Shown one piece after another: positions 35,094 through 43,598 of a DNA stretch of 64,000 bases. The stretch is from Sphingobacterium sp. HMA12 (GTDB lineage: Bacteria > Bacteroidota > Bacteroidia > Sphingobacteriales > Sphingobacteriaceae): the NCBI RefSeq assembly GCF_002933815.1, contig NZ_BEYR01000002.1:124001-188000 (forward strand). The letters run 5' to 3'. The notes below the pieces were generated by a model that made no database searches, was not told where the DNA came from, and saw nothing but the letters and a program-made list of their open reading frames with translations. Position numbers and translations under genes: made by a program. Positions within the stretch are counted from its first letter, which is position 1. Every line of letters begins with the position of its first letter.

Positions 35094-35346
35094 GATCTTT
35101 TAATTTTGTGTAAAGATAATGCTTTCTGAAAAGATCTCCATGAGGTAACCACTATCGATATGCGAAAAGAGCGCGGGCGGTATGCCCGATTATTGAACTG
35201 AAGGAAGATCGCTTTAATGGTTCCCAAGAAAAATTCGGCATCAATACAAATGTGCTGTGGCCTGGAAGGGAGTTTTTTATCTTTTAAAATTTGCAACAAA
35301 ATAGCGCTTTCGATTGTTCTGATTTCTAAATAGAAAGAAAGCTTAT

Positions 35347-35354
35347 TATATTTG
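35347..35354 (+). promoter_or_regulatory. -7 element for the DUF4293 gene
   Basis: TATATTTG fits TAnnTTTG and lies 21 bases before ATG 35376. Confidence 0.55.
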
Positions 35355-35375
35355 TTGATATACAAAAATTAAAAT

Positions 35376-35858
35376 ATGATTCAACGTATCCAAACTGTTT
35401 ATTTATTAGTGGCAGGATTAATTATATTCGGCTTATTTTTATTCCCTTACGTAAATTACAGTGATTTAGTCGGTTTGGGGAAAAATGTGAAGGTAACAGG
35501 TGTTTATGGTGTTACTGCCGGGCAACCTGTCCATGAAGGTGGTTTTGGTTATATCCTGCAGACCATTGTGGCAGCGCTATTGGGATTGCTTCCGATTTTC
35601 ACCATTTTCAAATTTAAGCAGCGTAAGATACAGCTTTTGTTGATATGGGTGGAGATTGTGGCAATTATATTTTTCGCAATTTGGCTTTATTCATCCGCGA
35701 GCACACATCTTGCTACTGTCGGTCAGTTTTTGGGAGCAGGTAATATTGGCGTAGGTTTCTTTTTGCTGCCAATATCCATTATTTTTTGTGCGCTGGCATT
35801 GGGCGGAGTACGCCGGGATGAGAAACTCATTCGCTCAGCTGACCGTTTGCGTGCATAA
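35376..35858 (+). CDS. DUF4293-family membrane protein
   Basis: A 160-residue protein with four hydrophobic helices. It opens with MIQRIQTVYLLVAGLIIFGL, the typical beginning of the Bacteroidota family DUF4293. A loop rich in Gly and Val sits between helices 1 and 2. No catalytic motif is visible and the function is unknown. It is monocistronic, with a -7 element before it and a hairpin terminator after it. Confidence 0.75.
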   Translation: MIQRIQTVYLLVAGLIIFGLFLFPYVNYSDLVGLGKNVKVTGVYGVTAGQPVHEGGFGYILQTIVAALLGLLPIFTIFKFKQRKIQLLLIWVEIVAIIFFAIWLYSSASTHLATVGQFLGAGNIGVGFFLLPISIIFCALALGGVRRDEKLIRSADRLRA

Positions 35859-35887
35859 TTTGATTTCAATAGATTTTTAATAGATAG

Positions 35888-35912
35888 AAGCCACGATTAG
35901 CGTGGCTTTTTA
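35888..35912 (+). terminator. Terminator after the DUF4293 gene
   Basis: AAGCCACG (35888-35895) pairs with CGTGGCTT (35901-35908) with a 5-nt loop and trailing T. Confidence 0.75.
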
Positions 35913-35925
35913 AATAATATAATAT

Positions 35926-36393
35926 ATGGCTAAATTTTTCCATTGTGCTGTCATCCTACTTGTTCTTTGTTTTACTGCTGGCACAGCGCAAGCGCAATCT
36001 GCGGATTCATTGCTGGTGGTGGATGATATTCAATTCGATTTAAAAGAGTTTCATGTGGATAAGGAAACAAATGAGCTGGTTATTAATTTATTCGCGATCT
36101 CCTATAGTACAGATCCTCGGGAGTATAAAATGAATACGTTCTCCACACAGATTCTGGACCAAAAGAAGCAGCCGCATTTTTTCTCTTCAATTCAGATGGG
36201 AAATGTCCGGATCAGCTTTGAAGATAAACAGAACTATTTGCATTACCTGCTTGAGGAGGATAAACCTGTAGATATCCAGGTAATTGTGAAAGACTGGAAG
36301 AAGACCGATAAACCCCTTAGTATCAAGCTTGTTTTTGAGAGCAGCCAGGAGGAAGGTAAATTTTTGGAAGTCCCTATCTTGCTGAATAAATAG
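35926..36393 (+). CDS. Secreted protein of unknown function
   Basis: A 155-residue protein with a clear signal peptide (hydrophobic CAVILLVLCFTAG, cleavage near AQAQS). The mature part of about 130 residues is beta-rich and without cysteines (VVDDIQFDLKEFHVDKET, VDIQVIVKDWKKT). I do not recognise a family. It lies between two strong hairpin terminators and so appears to be its own transcript, probably a periplasmic or exported protein. Confidence 0.65.
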   Translation: MAKFFHCAVILLVLCFTAGTAQAQSADSLLVVDDIQFDLKEFHVDKETNELVINLFAISYSTDPREYKMNTFSTQILDQKKQPHFFSSIQMGNVRISFEDKQNYLHYLLEEDKPVDIQVIVKDWKKTDKPLSIKLVFESSQEEGKFLEVPILLNK

Positions 36394-36416
36394 TTGATCG
36401 GACCTAGATAAAATAG

Positions 36417-36453
36417 AAAAAGCGCTGAATCATAAAAGATTCAGCGCTTTTTT
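36417..36453. terminator. Bidirectional terminator
   Basis: AAAAGCGCTGAATC (36418-36431) pairs with GATTCAGCGCTTTT (36438-36451). It has A runs on one side and T runs on the other and serves the converging genes at 35926 and 36474. Confidence 0.85.
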
Positions 36454-36473
36454 AGCTTTTTGAAATTTATTTC

Positions 36474-37013
36474 TTATCTATTGTAACGGATCTGTTGTTT
36501 ATCCAACATACCCATTTGATCTTTCATCATTTTTATTTGATCAGCTAACAGTTTATTTTTGTCTGCTTTTTTTGCTTCTTGAAGTAATTTTTCAGCCTCA
36601 CGTTTATTACGTTTTGCCATAGCTACGCCTGCTAAGCTTAATTTTGCCAACGCGATATTGTGATCCATATGAAGTCCAAGTGCCAGTGCTTTTTTGAAAT
36701 ATTTTTCGGATTGCATTGGAGCACGTTGAGATTCGATCAATCCGATTAGCATGTTGTAATAACCATGTTGTTGCGGAATTAATTGTTTTTCATAATTCGT
36801 GATTTTCCTTAACCATTTTTCGGCAGCAGCCATATCTTGTTTGCGCATGTACCATTGCGCGATAAGCATGTATTCATGAAAAAATACAGTAACAAAACCA
36901 AGAATTGTGATCAAGATGCCTAGTATTCCCCATCCCCAATTTCCGGTCCAAAATAAAGCAACTGTCCCAATCAGCAATGCACTGCAAATGATGATTCTAA
37001 CGAGATTTGACAT
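36474..37013 (-). CDS. Two-helix membrane protein with TPR-like tail
   Basis: A 179-residue protein. Two hydrophobic helices occupy residues about 5-50 (IIICSALLIGTVALFWTG and ILGILITILGFVTVFFHEY). Helix pairs that look like tetratricopeptide repeats follow (AAAEKWLRKI, SEKYFKKALALGL, REAEKLLQEAKKAD), and the tail is rich in Met and Gln. It may scaffold other proteins at the inner membrane. No family with known function was recognised. The gene is monocistronic and converges on a strong terminator. Confidence 0.65.
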   Translation of the reverse strand: MSNLVRIIICSALLIGTVALFWTGNWGWGILGILITILGFVTVFFHEYMLIAQWYMRKQDMAAAEKWLRKITNYEKQLIPQQHGYYNMLIGLIESQRAPMQSEKYFKKALALGLHMDHNIALAKLSLAGVAMAKRNKREAEKLLQEAKKADKNKLLADQIKMMKDQMGMLDKQQIRYNR

Positions 37014-37209
37014 AAATCTTTGTTTAAAAAATATTTGTGTTCAATTTAATTCTGCAAATATCCGTTAATTTCGTCGTTTAAGCAACTTGTTCAGGTGGTT
37101 ATTTTGTAAAATTATACATTTCATGTTCATGCCGATCGGCAAAATGATCTTATGGCAGATAACTCCGCGGCTATCGTAAGTGCTTTATGAACAGCGATCG
37201 GGGAATAAA

Positions 37210-37241
37210 TTTGCCATTGCATACAACTTTTTCTAAGTTTG
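37210..37241 (+). promoter_or_regulatory. ung promoter, leaderless
   Basis: TTTG at 37210-37213 (-33), a 20-bp spacer and TAAGTTTG at 37234-37241 (-7), a full Bacteroidota promoter. The ATG at 37246 follows four bases later, so transcription should begin at about the start codon. Confidence 0.75.
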
Positions 37242-37245
37242 GTTT

Positions 37246-37920
37246 ATGGAAAAGCTATATGATGATTCTTGGTCTCCAGTGCTGAAACCTTTGTTCAGCC
37301 AGCCTTATATGAAACAATTGTCTGCCTTCGTACAAGAGGAACGTCAACGGGCAAAGGTGTTTCCGCCAGCTAATCTGGTGATGAATGCTTTTAAACTGAC
37401 GCCGCTCGAAGATGTTAAAGTTGTTATTCTGGGGCAGGATCCGTATCACAATGATGGTCAGGCGCATGGTTTGTCTTTTTCTGTGCCAGAAGGAATCGTA
37501 TTGCCGCCGTCTTTAAAGAATATTTTTAAGGAATTACAGGATGATATTGAAGGATTTGTAGAACCTCGATCAGGGGATCTGACGGCCTGGGCCAAGCAAG
37601 GTGTATTGTTGCTTAATGCAACGCTGACTGTGCAGGCACATTTGGCGGGTTCACACCAGAAAAGAGGTTGGGAAGTTTTTACAGACAGTATTATACATGC
37701 GATTTCCGAACGATGTGAGCATGTGGTCTTTCTGCTTTGGGGCAGCTACGCACAAAAGAAAAGTGTATTGATTGACGCGCGTAAGCATCTTATTTTGACA
37801 GCCGTACACCCATCGCCGCTTTCAGTTTACAGGGGCTTTTTTGGGAGCAGGCACTTTTCAAAGGCAAATCAATATTTGATAGCGCATGGTAAGACTCCTA
37901 TTGATTGGCGTTTGGCCTAA
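37246..37920 (+). CDS. ung: Uracil-DNA glycosylase
   Basis: A 224-residue family 1 uracil-DNA glycosylase. The water-activating loop is VVILGQDPYHNDGQAHGLSF (catalytic Asp in GQDPYH), the second motif LLLNATLTV holds the uracil-recognition Asn, and the DNA-intercalation loop is HPSPLSVYRGFFG. It removes uracil from DNA to start base-excision repair. Its stop overlaps the stop of the convergent downstream gene by four bases. Confidence 0.95.
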   Translation: MEKLYDDSWSPVLKPLFSQPYMKQLSAFVQEERQRAKVFPPANLVMNAFKLTPLEDVKVVILGQDPYHNDGQAHGLSFSVPEGIVLPPSLKNIFKELQDDIEGFVEPRSGDLTAWAKQGVLLLNATLTVQAHLAGSHQKRGWEVFTDSIIHAISERCEHVVFLLWGSYAQKKSVLIDARKHLILTAVHPSPLSVYRGFFGSRHFSKANQYLIAHGKTPIDWRLA

Positions 37921-38990
37921 GCGTATTTGTCATGGGCGGTAATGCCGGTTTCACCAATTGCCAAAACATGAATATGTTCGACTCGAATGATATTCTTGTT
38001 TTGTCGTAGATGACTGAATAGAAAGTGGCTGTCATAGGTGATCTGATAGGAGCTTTCAAAATCCACGGGCTGCTTCGTTTCTCCCAGAACACTGTATTCA
38101 TGCTCTCCTTGTTGCGTGAATCGATGTATGATAGCCCGATTCGCACTAATGGGGTCTATGTGGAACCAGGCTCCCTCGCCGACACCGCCTAAGTATTGTA
38201 CGCTGGCTGGGAGATGGCAAGGCTTATCTTGCTGTAGCATTCCACCAATTGTAATATCTTCAGGTAACGCTCCGGCGCAACGAGCGGAAATATTACTTCT
38301 TAGTTTTTTAAGAAGAAATAGTAGTGATGTGAGTCGTCCCATTTTTATAAGTTGCAGGTCGCCTGATGTGGTATATCTATAGACTGACTTGTCGGAGGAA
38401 GAGTTGACGATATTGCTCAATGGGCTTGCTTTTATGGTTTCCGGGAAATTGATCGGATGCCAGAAATGAAACTTTTTGGAGGCATGGATAAGGAGTCTTA
38501 CAATAAATCGGGAGCAATTATTGTTATTGTACGCTACGGCGCCATAAGGGTATGATCCCCGGCGCACCCATTGATCAGCAAAAGCTTTTGCGCGATAAAA
38601 ATCTATTTTTTGGACAATGGAAAAATAAAGATCACCGACGCCCTGCATGGCACCTTTCATTTCTTCAAAATACCGGACAATTTCAGGTAGGTTTAGAATC
38701 TGGTTCCGTTCAATTTGTGCTTTAAGTTTAATCGTTAGTTTTGGGTCGGAATCTTCTGAACGTGCTCTTCCGTAGCCTCTTGGGGTGATATATCGGCCAA
38801 AATCATAGAAACAAAGCCTGCCTGTAACGCGTTCGATCAGGACGATTCCCGTGTGGCCGACTTTAAAGTTTAAATTTTTAACAAGGCCTATTTTCCTGAA
38901 AAACATCATCCATGCTTCGTCACCACGGATCGTAGCATCAGGCCAAGCAAGGATCATTGCAAGATCCTGATATTGGGATGATGTTTTCAT
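37917..38990 (-). CDS. Unknown protein with possible permuted NlpC/P60-like core (perhaps DUF6695)
   Basis: A 357-residue soluble protein, probably of the DUF6695 group. His46 in FKVGHTGIVLIE is followed by a strand with YDFGRY, and Cys159 lies in NNNNCSRFIVRLL. The order His first, then Cys before a helix, resembles the permuted NlpC/P60 fold (YiiX/YebB type) that cleaves amide or ester bonds. No signal peptide is seen, so it may act in the cytoplasm. It starts 10 bp after the lrp stop and is probably co-transcribed with it. The C-terminal half has no recognised motif. The catalytic reading is an inference from two motifs. Confidence 0.6.
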   Translation of the reverse strand: MKTSSQYQDLAMILAWPDATIRGDEAWMMFFRKIGLVKNLNFKVGHTGIVLIERVTGRLCFYDFGRYITPRGYGRARSEDSDPKLTIKLKAQIERNQILNLPEIVRYFEEMKGAMQGVGDLYFSIVQKIDFYRAKAFADQWVRRGSYPYGAVAYNNNNCSRFIVRLLIHASKKFHFWHPINFPETIKASPLSNIVNSSSDKSVYRYTTSGDLQLIKMGRLTSLLFLLKKLRSNISARCAGALPEDITIGGMLQQDKPCHLPASVQYLGGVGEGAWFHIDPISANRAIIHRFTQQGEHEYSVLGETKQPVDFESSYQITYDSHFLFSHLRQNKNIIRVEHIHVLAIGETGITAHDKYA

Positions 38991-39000
38991 AGGCTTTTCT

Positions 39001-39471
39001 TTAGTATTCCAATGGAATGATTGGTTCCTTTTTGCTTGTGGACATAATCATCATAGTTTGGAATGTCTTTACAAAAGGAATCTTGGCGATCTTTTCCATG
39101 ATAACACCTTCATAGGCTTTTATATCTTTTACGTAGACCTTGAGAATAAAATCGCAATTACCGGTGACATGGTGGCACTCAGTTACCTCCGGAATCATTT
39201 TTACGGCAGCGACAAATTCTGGAATTGCATTGTGTGTATGGAAGTCCAGTGAGATCTGTATAAAGGATTTTATGCCTAGTCCTAATTTTTCTTCGTCAAC
39301 AAAAGCATGATAACTCTTGATGAAGCCTGAATTCTCAAGTTTTCTTACACGTTCTAAAGTTGGTGCAGGAGAGAGCCCGATACTGGATGCTAATTGCAAA
39401 TTGGTAATCCGGCCATTCTCTTGTAATAGTTTAAGAATTTTTAAATCTGTTTTGTCTGGTGCAAACGGCAT
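39001..39471 (-). CDS. Lrp/AsnC-family transcriptional regulator
   Basis: A 156-residue protein. The N-terminal helix-turn-helix is TDLKILKLLQENGRITNLQLASSIGLSPAPTLERVRKLE. The C-terminal RAM/ligand domain has HVTGNCDFILKVYVKD and EKIAKIPFVKTFQTMM. Such proteins form octamers or dimers of dimers that respond to amino acids and wrap operator DNA. The gene starts the tandem with the unknown protein at 37917, and its promoter region holds several inverted repeats. The regulated pathway is not clear from the window. Confidence 0.9.
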   Translation of the reverse strand: MPFAPDKTDLKILKLLQENGRITNLQLASSIGLSPAPTLERVRKLENSGFIKSYHAFVDEEKLGLGIKSFIQISLDFHTHNAIPEFVAAVKMIPEVTECHHVTGNCDFILKVYVKDIKAYEGVIMEKIAKIPFVKTFQTMMIMSTSKKEPIIPLEY

Positions 39472-39497
39472 ATCTTAAGTCTTAATAATCAATAGTA

Positions 39498-39513
39498 TTT
39501 GTAAATATACAAA
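39498..39513. promoter_or_regulatory. Inverted repeat near the lrp start
   Basis: TTTGTA-AATA-TACAAA, a perfect dyad 27 bp before the lrp ATG, is a candidate Lrp self-operator. Confidence 0.45.
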
Positions 39514-39534
39514 ATTATATTTGGAAATTTAAAA

Positions 39535-39572
39535 ATAAACAAAATTATTGATGATAAATAGATTTTGTTTAT
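39535..39572. promoter_or_regulatory. 11-bp inverted repeat upstream of lrp
   Basis: ATAAACAAAAT (39535-39545) mirrors ATTTTGTTTAT (39562-39572) exactly. It shares ACAAAATTAT with the dyad nearer lrp. Confidence 0.45.
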
Positions 39573-39735
39573 ATGATATTATTGCTGTTATAAGTTTAAT
39601 TGATTTAAAATCATTTGACTGTCATAATCGTTTGAAATGTGCGCATTTCAATGAAATGGAGTGATAAATGTCATTTTTTTATTAAAAATACCTGTTTGAG
39701 GGTACATAAAATGTATTTTATTGGCTTTGAAATTG

Positions 39736-39743
39736 TAACTTTG
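39736..39743 (+). promoter_or_regulatory. suf operon -7 element
   Basis: TAACTTTG fits TAnnTTTG, 60 bases before the sufB ATG. The leader contains a small GGAGG/CCTCC hairpin. Confidence 0.6.
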
Positions 39744-39803
39744 CAGTTCGATAGTTGCGGAGGCTAAACCCCTCCCGAATTAGTTAAACCGTGAGAGCGA
39801 AAT

Positions 39804-41255
39804 ATGAGTACTAAAGACGACGATTTATTAAAAGAGCTGGAGCTCGAAGAATATAAATACGGGTTCACGACAGATATCGAAATGGAAATCGCAGCCAAAG
39901 GCCTTACAGAGGAAACGGTGCGTTTTATTTCGGCAAAAAAGAATGAGCCTGAATGGTTATTGGAGTGGAGATTGAAAGCTTTTCGTCATTTCTTGACGTT
40001 AAAGATGCCTACTTGGCAAAATTTCAGAGCTCCAGAGATTGATTTTCAAGATCTATCTTATTATGCTGCCCCAAAGGCAAAACCGCAGTTAAATTCTATG
40101 GATGAAGTTGATCCTGAGTTGATTGCTACTTTTGAAAAGTTGGGTATTCCTTTGGATGAGCAAAAGATTTTGGCAGGTGTGGTAGCTGTTGATGCAGTTT
40201 TTGATTCGGTATCGGTAAAGACGACTTTCCGCGAGAAGCTGAAGGAGCAGGGGGTGATCTTTTGTTCATTTGGCGAAGCTGTACAAGAGCATCCTGATCT
40301 CGTAAAGAAATATTTGGGCACAGTGGTTCCTCAAACAGACAATATTTATGCCGCGCTAAACTCCGCCGTGTTTTCGGATGGATCTTTTGTTTATGTTCCA
40401 AAAGGAGTGAAATGTCCGATGGAGCTGTCAACTTATTTCCGTATTAACGCACAAAATACAGGTCAGTTCGAACGTACCTTAATCGTTGCGGACGAAGGGG
40501 CTTACGTATCGTATTTGGAAGGCTGTACTGCTCCGATGCGTGATGAGAACCAATTACACGCTGCGGTAGTGGAATTGATTGCAGAGCGCGACGCAGAGAT
40601 CAAATACTCTACTGTACAGAACTGGTATCCGGGTGATAAAGATGGTAAAGGTGGTATTTTTAACTTTGTAACCAAACGCGGGATATGTAGAGGTGATAAT
40701 AGCAAGATTTCATGGACACAGGTAGAAACCGGATCGGCAATTACCTGGAAGTATCCAGGTGTCATCCTAAAAGGAGATAACTCAATCGGTGAGTTTTACT
40801 CGGTAGCGATGACCCGTAATTACCAAGTTGCTGATACCGGAACAAAAATGATCCACTTAGGTAAGAACACGAAATCTAAAATTGTTTCCAAAGGAATCTC
40901 CGCTGGAAAAAGCCATAATAGCTACAGAGGTTTGGTGAAAATCGGACCTAATGCAGATAATTCCCGAAACTTTACCCAATGTGATTCGCTATTGATCGGT
41001 GATAGATGTGGTGCACATACGTTCCCATATATTGAAAACCGCAATAAGACTGCAAAATTAGAGCATGAAGCGACTACTTCAAAAATTGGTGAAGATCAAG
41101 TGTTTTATCTGAATCAACGTGGTATAGATTCTGAAAAAGCAGTGGGATTAATTGTTAATGGTTATGCCAAAGAAGTGTTAAATCAGTTGCCAATGGAATT
41201 TGCTGTTGAGGCACAGAAATTATTGGCGATTTCTTTAGAAGGTTCAGTAGGATAG
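39804..41255 (+). CDS. sufB: Fe-S cluster assembly scaffold SufB
   Basis: A 483-residue SufB. It contains [26 protein letters not shown], the conserved beta-helix core, and [20 protein letters not shown] near residue 375. [29 protein letters not shown] lies at the C-terminus. SufB forms the SufBC2D scaffold that builds iron-sulfur clusters from persulfide sulfur, electrons and iron. It is the first gene of the sufB-sufC-sufD set. Confidence 0.95.
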   Translation: MSTKDDDLLKELELEEYKYGFTTDIEMEIAAKGLTEETVRFISAKKNEPEWLLEWRLKAFRHFLTLKMPTWQNFRAPEIDFQDLSYYAAPKAKPQLNSMDEVDPELIATFEKLGIPLDEQKILAGVVAVDAVFDSVSVKTTFREKLKEQGVIFCSFGEAVQEHPDLVKKYLGTVVPQTDNIYAALNSAVFSDGSFVYVPKGVKCPMELSTYFRINAQNTGQFERTLIVADEGAYVSYLEGCTAPMRDENQLHAAVVELIAERDAEIKYSTVQNWYPGDKDGKGGIFNFVTKRGICRGDNSKISWTQVETGSAITWKYPGVILKGDNSIGEFYSVAMTRNYQVADTGTKMIHLGKNTKSKIVSKGISAGKSHNSYRGLVKIGPNADNSRNFTQCDSLLIGDRCGAHTFPYIENRNKTAKLEHEATTSKIGEDQVFYLNQRGIDSEKAVGLIVNGYAKEVLNQLPMEFAVEAQKLLAISLEGSVG

Positions 41256-41318
41256 ATAAAAAATAATTGAGCTAGCCAGCTCATACTGGCATATCGTTCA
41301 ATACTCAATAAGAATAAA

Positions 41319-42077
41319 ATGTTAAGCATTAAAAATTTACATGCGTCTGTAGAAGACAAACAAATATTAAAGGGATTAAACCTAGAAGTTAAAGCAGGGG
41401 AAGTCCACGCTATTATGGGGCCTAATGGAGCTGGAAAGAGTACCCTAGGTAATGTATTGGCCGGACGTGAATCATACGAAGTGAGTGAGGGTTCTGCTTT
41501 ATTGGATGGAGTGGATCTATTGGATCTTTCTCCGGAAGACCGTGCCCGCGAGGGTCTGTTCCTGGCATTCCAATACCCTGTTGAAATCCCAGGCGTATCA
41601 AATATCAATTTCCTAAAAACGGCGGTGAATGATATCCGTGAATATAAAGGCTTGCCTCCGATGGAAGCTAAAGAGTTCTTGCAAATGGTAAAAGATAAGC
41701 AAAAACTAGTTGAATTTTCAGCCAACTTAGCTAACCGTTCTTTGAATGAAGGATTCTCTGGTGGTGAGAAAAAACGTAACGAGATTTTTCAATTGGCGAT
41801 GTTGAATCCTAAATTGTCAATTTTGGATGAGACCGATTCAGGTTTGGATATCGATGCACTTCGCATTGTTGCAAATGGTGTGAATGAGCTGCGTTCTAAA
41901 GACAATGCTTTTATTGTTATTACGCACTACCAACGTTTATTGGATTACATCGTTCCAGATTTTGTTCACGTATTATACAATGGCCGTATCGTGAAATCGG
42001 GCCCGAAAGAATTGGCTTTAGAGCTTGAAGAAAAAGGATACGATTGGTTAAAAGAATATGATACACAAAACGCTTAA
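41319..42077 (+). CDS. sufC: Fe-S assembly ATPase SufC
   Basis: A 252-residue ABC-type ATPase without membrane part. Walker A is GPNGAGKST, the Q-loop region FLAFQYPVEIPGVSN, the signature SGGEKKRNEIFQLA, and Walker B LSILDETDSGLDIDALRIVA. These are the exact SufC hallmarks (EKKRNEI, DETDSGLD). SufC drives conformational change of the SufBC2D complex. It sits between sufB and sufD on the same strand. Confidence 0.96.
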   Translation: MLSIKNLHASVEDKQILKGLNLEVKAGEVHAIMGPNGAGKSTLGNVLAGRESYEVSEGSALLDGVDLLDLSPEDRAREGLFLAFQYPVEIPGVSNINFLKTAVNDIREYKGLPPMEAKEFLQMVKDKQKLVEFSANLANRSLNEGFSGGEKKRNEIFQLAMLNPKLSILDETDSGLDIDALRIVANGVNELRSKDNAFIVITHYQRLLDYIVPDFVHVLYNGRIVKSGPKELALELEEKGYDWLKEYDTQNA

Positions 42078-42137
42078 TCTTTTACACCGGTAAAATAGGA
42101 GTGGAAGAGAATTTTGGCGATTTGATTAAAAAATAAC

Positions 42138-43445
42138 ATGAGTACATTAGTTTCAGAATCATTACTTCAACAAGTGTTGGGAGCTTTTAAAGAGCAAAGT
42201 GTTTCAGACGAACCTGCTTTCTTTGCAGAGGCGCGTCAACAAGCATTCGAACGTTTCGAAGCAGCAGGCTTTCCCACAGTTAAGAATGAAGAATGGAAAT
42301 ATACAAACATCCACAGTATTGTCAATAAGCCTTATGCGCTTGATGTAGATGTGGATATCGAGGGCTTGGATTTTAGTGCGGGAGAGATTCCGAATTTGGA
42401 TGCGTACCGTATTATTCTGGTTAATGGCCAGTATGTATTGGCCGTGAGTGAGCTGGAAAAGGTAAAAGGACTTGTTGTTATTCCGATGGATGACGCTGCT
42501 ACTGAACCTGCATTTCAGGCACATTTCGCTAAATACGCTGACAAGTCCGATAATATCATGGTGGCGCTTAACACAGCTGCCTTTACGAATGGTGTATTTA
42601 TCCATTTGAAAAAAGGAGTTGTGCTTGATAAGCCTATTCAGATTATCCATGTAGCGACTGGGAAAGAAGATTTCTTTGCACAAACACGGAATCTGGTTGT
42701 TGTTGAAGCTAATGCTGAACTTGAACTGATTGAGAGCTTTATTACAGCAGATGGTGCTGCAAGCAATGTGCATAATAAAGTTTCGGAAATTGTAGTAAAA
42801 GAGAATGCTAAAGTTCAACATTACTATCTTCAAGTAGCTGAGTCTGTAAGCCGTTACTTTAATCATACAGAAGTATACCAAGAGAAATATAGCCTTTACA
42901 ATAATTACAACTGCAATTTCCCTGGAGCATCCTTTATCCGCAATAATATTAATGTGCGTTTGGATGCTGAAAATGTAGAAAGTCATCTGTATGGTATTAA
43001 CCTGACTGCAGGGGATCAATTGGTCGATAATCACACTGTTGTGGATCATCTTAAGCCGCATTGTGAGTCTTACGAATGGTATAAGAATATTACACAGGAT
43101 AAATCTACGGCTGTTTTCAACGGAAAGATCTTCGTTCGTGAAGATGCACAGAAAACCAATGCTTTCCAACAGAACAATAATATGTTAATGTCGGATAATT
43201 CAGCGGTTTATACGAAACCTCAATTGGAAATTTTTGCGGATGACGTGAAATGTTCACATGGATGTACGATCGGTCAGTTTGATAATGAAGCTCTGTTTTA
43301 TTTGAGAGCGCGTGGAATCGGTGAAGAATCAGCACGCATTTTACTTGTACATGCCTTTGCATTTGATGTAACGACTCGTTTTTCAAATGAGGTTGTTCGG
43401 AAATATGTCGAAGAGCTTGTGGAAGAAAGTCTAAGAACGAACTAA
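42138..43445 (+). CDS. sufD: Fe-S assembly protein SufD
   Basis: A 435-residue SufD. The N-terminal part has FPTVKNEEWKYTNIHSI, the central beta-helix EANAELELIESFI, and the C-terminal block FVREDAQKTNAFQQNNNMLMSDNS plus VKCSHGCTIGQFDNEALFYLRARGI, which is strongly conserved in SufD/SufB. It pairs with SufB in the scaffold and helps iron entry. A strong terminator follows, so sufS and sufE are not in this transcript. Confidence 0.94.
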   Translation: MSTLVSESLLQQVLGAFKEQSVSDEPAFFAEARQQAFERFEAAGFPTVKNEEWKYTNIHSIVNKPYALDVDVDIEGLDFSAGEIPNLDAYRIILVNGQYVLAVSELEKVKGLVVIPMDDAATEPAFQAHFAKYADKSDNIMVALNTAAFTNGVFIHLKKGVVLDKPIQIIHVATGKEDFFAQTRNLVVVEANAELELIESFITADGAASNVHNKVSEIVVKENAKVQHYYLQVAESVSRYFNHTEVYQEKYSLYNNYNCNFPGASFIRNNINVRLDAENVESHLYGINLTAGDQLVDNHTVVDHLKPHCESYEWYKNITQDKSTAVFNGKIFVREDAQKTNAFQQNNNMLMSDNSAVYTKPQLEIFADDVKCSHGCTIGQFDNEALFYLRARGIGEESARILLVHAFAFDVTTRFSNEVVRKYVEELVEESLRTN

Positions 43446-43470
43446 ACAAATCACACAAACTATAAACATA

Positions 43471-43509
43471 ATAAGGCGTTTACTACTTTGGTAAACGCCT
43501 TATTTTTTT
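43471..43509 (+). terminator. Terminator of the suf operon
   Basis: ATAAGGCGTTTAC (43471-43483) pairs with GTAAACGCCTTAT (43491-43503), with a 7-nt loop and a T run. Confidence 0.9.
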
Positions 43510-43583
43510 GGTGAATATTTTTTAGTGAAAATGCTTTTGAGATAGCATGCATCCATTGAGTTGTGTTTTTGCTTCATTTCTCT

Positions 43584-43591
43584 TACTTTTG
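43584..43591 (+). promoter_or_regulatory. -7 element before a mini-ORF and the MFS gene
   Basis: TACTTTTG fits TAnnTTTG. It lies seven bases before a 16-codon ORF and 276 bases before the MFS start. It is the only consensus -7 box I saw in this gap. Confidence 0.45.
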
Positions 43592-43598
43592 TGTCGTT

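Larger units (their letters stand above)
39472..39803. other. Regulatory gap between lrp and sufB
   Basis: These 332 bp are AT-rich. They carry inverted repeats at 39498-39513, 39535-39572 and 39632-39651 and the sufB -7 element at 39736-39743. No gene was seen. Confidence 0.6.

Noticed and set aside
37130..37141. 12-bp palindrome TGCCGATCGGCA upstream of ung
   Set aside because: It is short, has no matched copy in the window and sits away from the ung -33/-7 elements, so chance is the simplest explanation.
42204..43169. A 321-codon open frame antisense to sufD
   Set aside because: It lies fully inside sufD, which has clear family motifs. It shows no recognised domain, and long antisense frames of this kind are common opposite real genes.
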